From Apoderus coryli (lineage: Eukaryota > Arthropoda > Insecta > Coleoptera > Attelabidae): DNA of 64,000 nt. The position numbers were made by a program, and so were the translations under genes. Positions 58,727 through 64,000 of the stretch are shown here, in pieces (the first letter of the stretch is position 1; each line of letters opens with the position of its first letter). The stretch spans positions 11,194,001 through 11,258,000 of the forward strand of contig OU452198.1 in assembly GCA_911728435.2 (NCBI GenBank), written 5' to 3'. The notes under the pieces were generated by a model. That model worked only from the letters and a program-made list of their open reading frames with translations. It was not told the origin of the DNA and ran no database searches.

Positions 58727-59959
58727 CTATAAAAAATGTTCATGATAATTTATATTATTTTTGAATCTTTCAAGTCTTCTCAGATATACAGGACAGTTTT
58801 TATCTCTTGCAGTATGCTCAAGATCACCGTATTTAAGTTTATGGCAGTTAGGACATTTAAGCCTCTCAGACACACAATTTTTTGGTTCATGTTTTCCGCC
58901 ACATTTATGACAACACAAATCTTCTGAACAGTATTTAGCCACGTGACCAAAACCACAACACTTGAAGCACATAGCCAAATTAAAATGCTCCAGCACATGA
59001 ATTTTAACCAACTCGAAATCAATAACACCTTTTTTTAAAAACCATTTGGCAATATCTGGAGAAGCTTGCAGGTACCAATTTTCCTTAGCTGGGTTTCTGC
59101 AAGTTTTTTTTGTTATAACACGAATTTTATCTTGAATTGGATAACTTATATCATTTAAAAGATCATTATTTTGTCGTATTAGTTGGTTAATTAATTCTTC
59201 ATCACCAAAACCCTTTTCGATTCCTGTCAGAACAAACATAGGATCAGAATTTTCCATGCTTTTTATTTGTATATTAGCTTTGGCTTTTACAACATGTTGT
59301 AATTTATTCTGTTGTTCTCTGCTAAAAGTTTCAATGATTATTGCACCACTTTTTAAAGGTCTGATGTTTTTGAATCCACCATTAGTTTCTTTTATATTTA
59401 TGTCTCTTTTCAACTGTTGAATTGCTTTTTGGGGATCTGTCTCATTTTCAATTCGCACTATACTTTCAAACTTCTTCTTAGTTTCAGGTGTTGCCCAGCT
59501 TGTGGATGGAGTTGGTTGGTTCGACGATATATTGTTTCTCACAATATCAGAATAGTTCACTCTTTTGGGCACCTCCTTGTCCGACTGACTCATACCTTGG
59601 CGATTTGTTTCTATTAATTTGTGCTGCAGTGAAAGGTTTTCTTTTTCTAGTTCCCCAATTCTGTGCACAAAGAGTGTGAAATGCTTATGAAGGCTTAGCG
59701 TAGCTTCCATAATATTTAATTTATTATCTTTAGTGATACTAATTTCACCATTGCTACCTTCTTTACTCAACAAATTTGATATTTTGTCCAGATCCCTAAA
59801 AACATCGCACAACTTATTTTGTGTACATAAATTATCAATACGTTCGTTCATGCCACTGGTTGTTGCAGATTCATCATTCCTTTCCACTTGCCTCTTTTTC
59901 ATTATCTCACCCTCTGGAGTACTTTCTGATCTATTGCGTTTTTTGTCTTTGGGATCCAC
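58727..59959 (-). CDS. LINE ORF1 protein, gag-like with zinc knuckles
   Basis: 410 aa RNA-binding protein that would coat the element's RNA. A basic N-terminus (MDPKDKKRNRSES) is followed by a predicted coiled-coil stretch at about 92-118 and a central domain with KSGAIIIET. Three C-terminal cysteine-histidine knuckles follow: 331-344 (CX2CX4HX4C), 350-362 (CX2CX3HX4C) and a longer one at 369-389. It ends HEHFL then TAG; its last two codons form part of a T TTT TTA heptamer. ATG at 59959 was chosen because it opens the frame. Confidence 0.9.
   Translation of the reverse strand: MDPKDKKRNRSESTPEGEIMKKRQVERNDESATTSGMNERIDNLCTQNKLCDVFRDLDKISNLLSKEGSNGEISITKDNKLNIMEATLSLHKHFTLFVHRIGELEKENLSLQHKLIETNRQGMSQSDKEVPKRVNYSDIVRNNISSNQPTPSTSWATPETKKKFESIVRIENETDPQKAIQQLKRDINIKETNGGFKNIRPLKSGAIIIETFSREQQNKLQHVVKAKANIQIKSMENSDPMFVLTGIEKGFGDEELINQLIRQNNDLLNDISYPIQDKIRVITKKTCRNPAKENWYLQASPDIAKWFLKKGVIDFELVKIHVLEHFNLAMCFKCCGFGHVAKYCSEDLCCHKCGGKHEPKNCVSERLKCPNCHKLKYGDLEHTARDKNCPVYLRRLERFKNNINYHEHFL
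58728..58738 (-). promoter_or_regulatory. Candidate -1 ribosomal frameshift site
   Basis: Minus strand: (CA)T TTT TTA TAG in ORF1 frame. The X XXY YYZ heptamer T TTT TTA is directly followed by the ORF1 stop. A -1 slip gives ATA GAT GAG GTG GTA, exactly the ORF2 frame. No downstream stimulatory structure was assessed. Confidence 0.6.
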
Positions 59960-60344
59960 AATATCTGTAGGTGTTTTTAAATGATAAGACCAAGGTATCG
60001 CATAATCTGATTTTAAGTTTTTCTGAAAGAAGAAATAAAAATTATATTTGCACCAGCGAGTTTTGCAGGCAATTCAGGCCTGTAGGTCGCAGGTAAGTTT
60101 TTTGGTAATTCTGGCAGGAACATAAGTTCCGATAAGAAAGCGTCTAGTATGGGCCACCCCCTTACAGAGTGATCCGACAGAATTGGCCAAAATAAGAAAA
60201 ATAAACCCTTTAGTATTTTGTTTTTTATTTCATTGCTATTAAAAATGCTACCAGATAAGAATATTATACACATTACATATCGAAAGTACATCTTTAAAAA
60301 TACAACAACGTCGTTTTATTACAGCTGTCGCACCCATTTGGCAA

Positions 60345-60533
60345 TCAAGTGATAATTGCAAACACCAAAGACATCATCCAGCAACAAACAAAATAATCTA
60401 GGGGATTGAGGTCCGGACACCCTGCTGTCCAATTTATTGGACCTCCTTTACTAATCCAACGTCTATGAAAACAATTGATTAAAAAATGTGGTACGCGCAT
60501 CGCCAAGTGTAGGACACTTATACTACACAACAA
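60345..60533 (-). pseudogene. mariner-like transposase fragment
   Basis: Minus strand: RRWISKGGPINWTAGCPDLN followed by PLDYFVCCWMMSLVF. Fits the RWIGRGGP-WPPRSPDLNPLDYF-WG-K-LVY block of the insect mariner-like family also seen at 37.0 kb. Confidence 0.7.
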
Positions 60534-60904
60534 ATGGTCTTCCTATGAAACTGTAAATAATATTCTTCCCCCGTAAGTCGCCTGTCGAATACAAGCGGAG
60601 CCAGTGATAATTATTCCACACCAAATAGGTACCTATGCTAATTACGTTCACACGTAGCGTATGAGCAAGACTTTAATCCATATGTCTAAACCGTAAACTT
60701 GTTGTTGTTGATTCGCTGCTTGAATTTCCATTACAAAACCCATAAACAAAAAACATATTTGCATATTCCCGATAGGTAAAATTTGAGGTATTTCAGGAAT
60801 GCAAATTAAAACTATTAGTCAAACTGATTGACAACTAATTCTAACAATTCACAATTTGTTTGCAAACAATAGGTACCCAGCACACATCAGCAATCATTCA
60901 TGTT

Positions 60905-61285
60905 ATTCTGTCCTTTGACGTTCTTTCCTTGTGTACCCTTGTTGGGTCTAAAACCGCATTGTGTTTCCGGCAAGCAGCCTTCCGAGAGTGGGAGAAGACG
61001 ATTGGACAAAATTCTTGCAAGAACCTTTCCGGCCATGAATAGGAGGGACATGCCACGATAGTTTCCACATACAGACTTATCTCCTCTTAAATATAGTGAC
61101 AATTGGGGCATCTGGCATTTCAGCAGGCACGATTTCGGTGTTCCATATTTTGGTTATTAGAACATGAGAATATTTCAATTTTACAGGTCCTCCTTCTTTA
61201 AAAAGTTCAGGAGATATGCCATCAGAGAGGGTTGTTGTTTTAAGTTGTCGAATAGCTTTATCAACTTGTGTCAAGTAAGAGATGA
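60905..61285 (-). pseudogene. LINE reverse-transcriptase fragment (RTE-like)
   Basis: Minus strand: VDKAIRQLKTTTLSDGISPE, GDKSVCGNYRGMSLLFMAGK, then RLLPLSEGCLPETQCGFRPN. Matches the N-terminal RT region of RTE-like insect LINEs. Truncated before the catalytic block. Confidence 0.78.
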
Positions 61286-61289
61286 AGCG

Positions 61290-63450
61290 CCGTTAGATGA
61301 TTTATTCGTTTCGGCAGTATCGGTACGATCCTTACCGACAGGGTAAAATATTTTAGTTAGTTGAATGCACTAATCATCTTTTTAGGACCGCTCTTTCCAG
61401 TTGGTTTACGTGACAGGCCTAGTAGCGTATTATCTTCACGTTCTAAAGAAAAATGATGGTGTGGTGGGATGATTTTCCATGATCTTGGCTAAATTTGCGG
61501 AACGACCAGTTAACACTTTAAAAACTGCCAAGAAAGGTATTTTGTTTTAGTGGACTATAACTCCCTTAAAAACACGAGTATTGTCCTGCAGTAAAGAGTT
61601 ACAGGAAAAATAGCAAGATCACGTTTTTGTTAGTGGGATTGAAGAAACATTCTTTAATTTCAATTTTTAAAAAACGTCAAAGGAAAGAATTTATGAATGA
61701 TTGCTGATGAACCTCATCCAATATTTGATTAATTTGTTAAAGAACATGCTTGTTTGAAAAAGTAGGTATAAGTTTAAACATGAGGAATGATTCTAAGAAT
61801 AGCTGACATTCGGGATAATTTTCTTATTTTAATCCCCTGAATATGCCCCTAAAATATTCCCATTCTCCCTGAATCACCTTGTACACATCTGATGTTTAAA
61901 TTATATCTTTCACACATTTGTTACAAAAAAAAATACCAACATAATCATAGAGATAAATATGCAAATTAAATTCATATTTAGTCAAGCACCTGCATAGTTT
62001 AGTTTACACGTACAAGAAACCAATATACTCTGTTGCCGTCCTCGAGGCAATAGTTCGACATTAAAATGGAATATCGATACATTCTTTGCGTCTCTATTAA
62101 CGAAAGAAAGTTGATTTTTTGAGCATATGCGTCAAATTAAATGTACCCTTTAGGATTGCAGTTTTGTTTACAAAAACATTCGTCATATCAAATACCTACT
62201 AATATTTTATTATTTTTTTATACATTTCGCACAATTATTTAGCAATTTGGGATATATCAAAATCTTCCAAATTTTCCACGCTATATCATTGATATCATGA
62301 CAGTGTATAATTAATGAAATATCAGCTAAAAATAATTTAATAAACATGTCAGCTAACAATATGTGCAAACCGGCTACAATTTCAATAATAATAAAAAACA
62401 GTTCCATAACTCAGTTTTGAACTCATAACCTTACGATTACGAAGAATAAACGTTAGCACATAGACCAACACAGGTATACCATGATTGGTTTTTTAGATTT
62501 CCATTAGAAAAGCACACACATATTTTCTTCTTTTCTAATGGCAATACTTTTATGAAGAAATTGACGATTTGGCTTTGGAGGAGATCTACGCGGCCAGGAA
62601 CTCGTTTTGGTTGAAGATTAGAGTGAATAAGAGCTCTCATATTTTATTATAGTTACTTTTGTCAAAATGATTTTTTACTTATTTATTTCGGACCCTAATT
62701 TGATATTCTACACTGAAAATTTCCACAGGCGACTAAACTTTAGCAACATTACTTCTGGTTAAATTCTACATTAAATTTACACTAGCTTTGTACAAAACAG
62801 CAACTTGGTGAACGCGATTAAAGCGGTAGCTTTCAGTTTAAGTTTAACCGCGTCCACGCAAAGTTACCCTGAAGGAGCTGACAGGATGATCAGCGAAACC
62901 TTAGCTAGTGGATATATCCAGAAGCATTGTCTTTATATTATTTTATTGGTAATGAGTAATTTTTGTATGTATGTTTTGTAAGTAATACTTCTCTTTTTCA
63001 TTGCAGTCTGAAGAAACAAAATAATAAATTCGCGAAACGTCGGACACTAGAATTTAGCATTTATCATTGATCATTGCCCTCATATCCACCAATTCCTTAA
63101 GCCAAATACTATAATTATATCTTTGTAAAGTGTTCAAGATAAAAAGTGTGCACCTCAATCAAACAGTAAAGTAGTTTCCTGTAAGTGTATATATAGTGCT
63201 TTAGTATATTTGTGTTTCTAATTTGATTGTTTAACTCGGCGACAATAATTTAAATAGGTACGAAAACCCGAAACAATTGTTTTAGTGGAAAATAAATCAA
63301 CAGAAAACCAATGAACTTTATCAATCTAATCATTTACTTAATAGTAGGTACTTAGTATCTATAAAAAAAAACTTCCATTTTATGCAAATAATATTCTGCC
63401 CTAGATACACACAGAAAATAAAAATTAAGTAAGGATATTTAGTGTTTAAG
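61290..63450. other. Non-coding stretch
   Basis: No gene recognised. A GATGATCAGCGAAACC motif at about 62886 and a CTGAAGA-GAAACGTC arrangement at 63009-63045 resemble hammerhead core pieces but lack convincing stems. Confidence 0.35.
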
Positions 63451-63454
63451 AATA

Positions 63455-63835
63455 TCAAAAATAAAATCGGTTGTGTCGCCCCAAAACTTTCCCTTTGAAA
63501 GTCCTGTCTGAAAGGTACGACTTCAGTAGTGTTAGTAGATGTCCAGGCATGTTGAGTCGGAGCAGTTTGGTCAGAAGTCCTTCGTGCCATACTCTGTTAA
63601 ATGCCTTTTCCATGTCAAGCAGCACTAAGTTAGTTACTTGCTGCTTGTTAAAGGCAAGCTTTGGCGTCATGAACTATCTTTGATGTAAGCATGACAGTGC
63701 TGAATCCAAACTTGTGGTGTTAGTCTAAGCCTGTCGTCTGTTTTGTTTAGTCTTGTAAGGATAATTTTCTCAGTGATTTTGGACATGGTATTTAGGAGGG
63801 AGATGGGGACGCTCTACCAATGTGTTAAAGTATTC
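63455..63835 (-). pseudogene. Jockey-like reverse-transcriptase fragment
   Basis: Minus strand: ISLLNTMSKITEKIILTRL, then, frameshifted, LVLLDMEKAFNRVWHEGLL and LLTLLKSYLSDRTFKGKV. This is the block LLD-EKAFD-VWH-GL of Jockey-clade RT. A 30-bp related piece (AATCGGTTGTGTC) is also at 21997. Confidence 0.78.
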
Positions 63836-64000
63836 AATTATTTTATATTACATTCTTATAAGAATATACAATGTGTCCACGGATAGAATTTGGAAGAGGA
63901 AAAACTTTTTTATTTGTAGATTTAGAACAAAAAGTCATTCTTTATAAAAACGTCTGCTTGTGTCGAAACTACAATTTCAAATACCAAATTTACGATTACT

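Larger units (their letters stand above)
55697..60000 (-). mobile_element. Apparently intact LINE (CR1/Jockey group)
   Basis: Two long open frames, a short 3' UTR and a (TAA)n microsatellite tail at 55698-55730. The 5' limit is uncertain (near or beyond 60000). No RNase H domain. No stops or frameshifts inside either frame, unlike all other LINEs here, so it may be recent or active. Confidence 0.88.

Noticed and set aside
60013..60291. 92-codon minus-strand frame upstream of LINE ORF1
   Set aside because: No conserved motif; probably part of the LINE 5' region or flanking repeat.
62886..63045. CTGA...GAAAC strings resembling hammerhead cores
   Set aside because: No complementary stem II or stem I could be drawn.

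Overview
The window is AT-rich, intron-bearing animal DNA. An insect, possibly a beetle, is the best guess. The evidence is a multi-exon M13 (neprilysin-like) peptidase gene with insect-style introns, mixed with mariner, Tc1, hAT, BEL/Pao and several non-LTR (LINE) retroelement families common in insects. The species assignment is inference. No bacterial-style operons, rRNA, tRNA or CRISPR were recognised.

Region 1 (1-18.9 kb) holds the only host protein-coding gene I can support: a minus-strand neprilysin-like zinc metallopeptidase. Eleven coding exons run from an initiator ATG at 18888 down to the exon at 1207-1479, which carries the NAYY and HELTH motifs. Exon phases agree at every junction and give 660 continuous codons. 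The last roughly 110-130 residues, with the third zinc ligand and the stop, lie outside the window. Most introns longer than 2 kb contain transposon remnants: a mariner inside a hAT, hAT pieces, LINE tails, mariner-like fragments and a 727-bp deletion derivative with 17-bp perfect terminal inverted repeats (TIRs).

Region 2 (18.9-35 kb) has no recognisable host gene. It holds dispersed repeats, short elements ending in a TA-CAGGGTG motif, an almost complete but broken Tc1 element (27232-28802) and a 5'-truncated LINE (31.8-33.0 kb). Hammerhead-ribozyme sequences also occur here. One at 31391-31491 (minus strand) has a canonical core, a GUC cleavage site and a roughly 30-bp stem I. Degenerate relatives lie at 18.5, 20.1, 22.9 and 28.9 kb.

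Region 3 (35-41 kb) is a three-level nest: a mariner-like element with very long TIRs (35729-41008), split by a BEL/Pao LTR retrotransposon remnant, itself split by a 5'-truncated LINE.

Region 4 (41-55.7 kb) is made of duplicated repeat blocks. It includes two copies of a roughly 1-kb block of degenerate ~135-bp subunits and a hAT copy that contains a nearly 1-kb palindrome. An RTE-like LINE has inserted into that palindrome with an 11-bp target duplication.

Region 5 (55.7-64 kb) is dominated by an apparently intact minus-strand LINE. It has ORF1 (410 aa, three zinc knuckles) and ORF2 (about 972 aa, endonuclease plus reverse transcriptase) in the -1 frame. A T TTT TTA slippery heptamer sits directly on the ORF1 stop, and ORF2 has no usable ATG. 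Other fragments of at least three LINE families follow.
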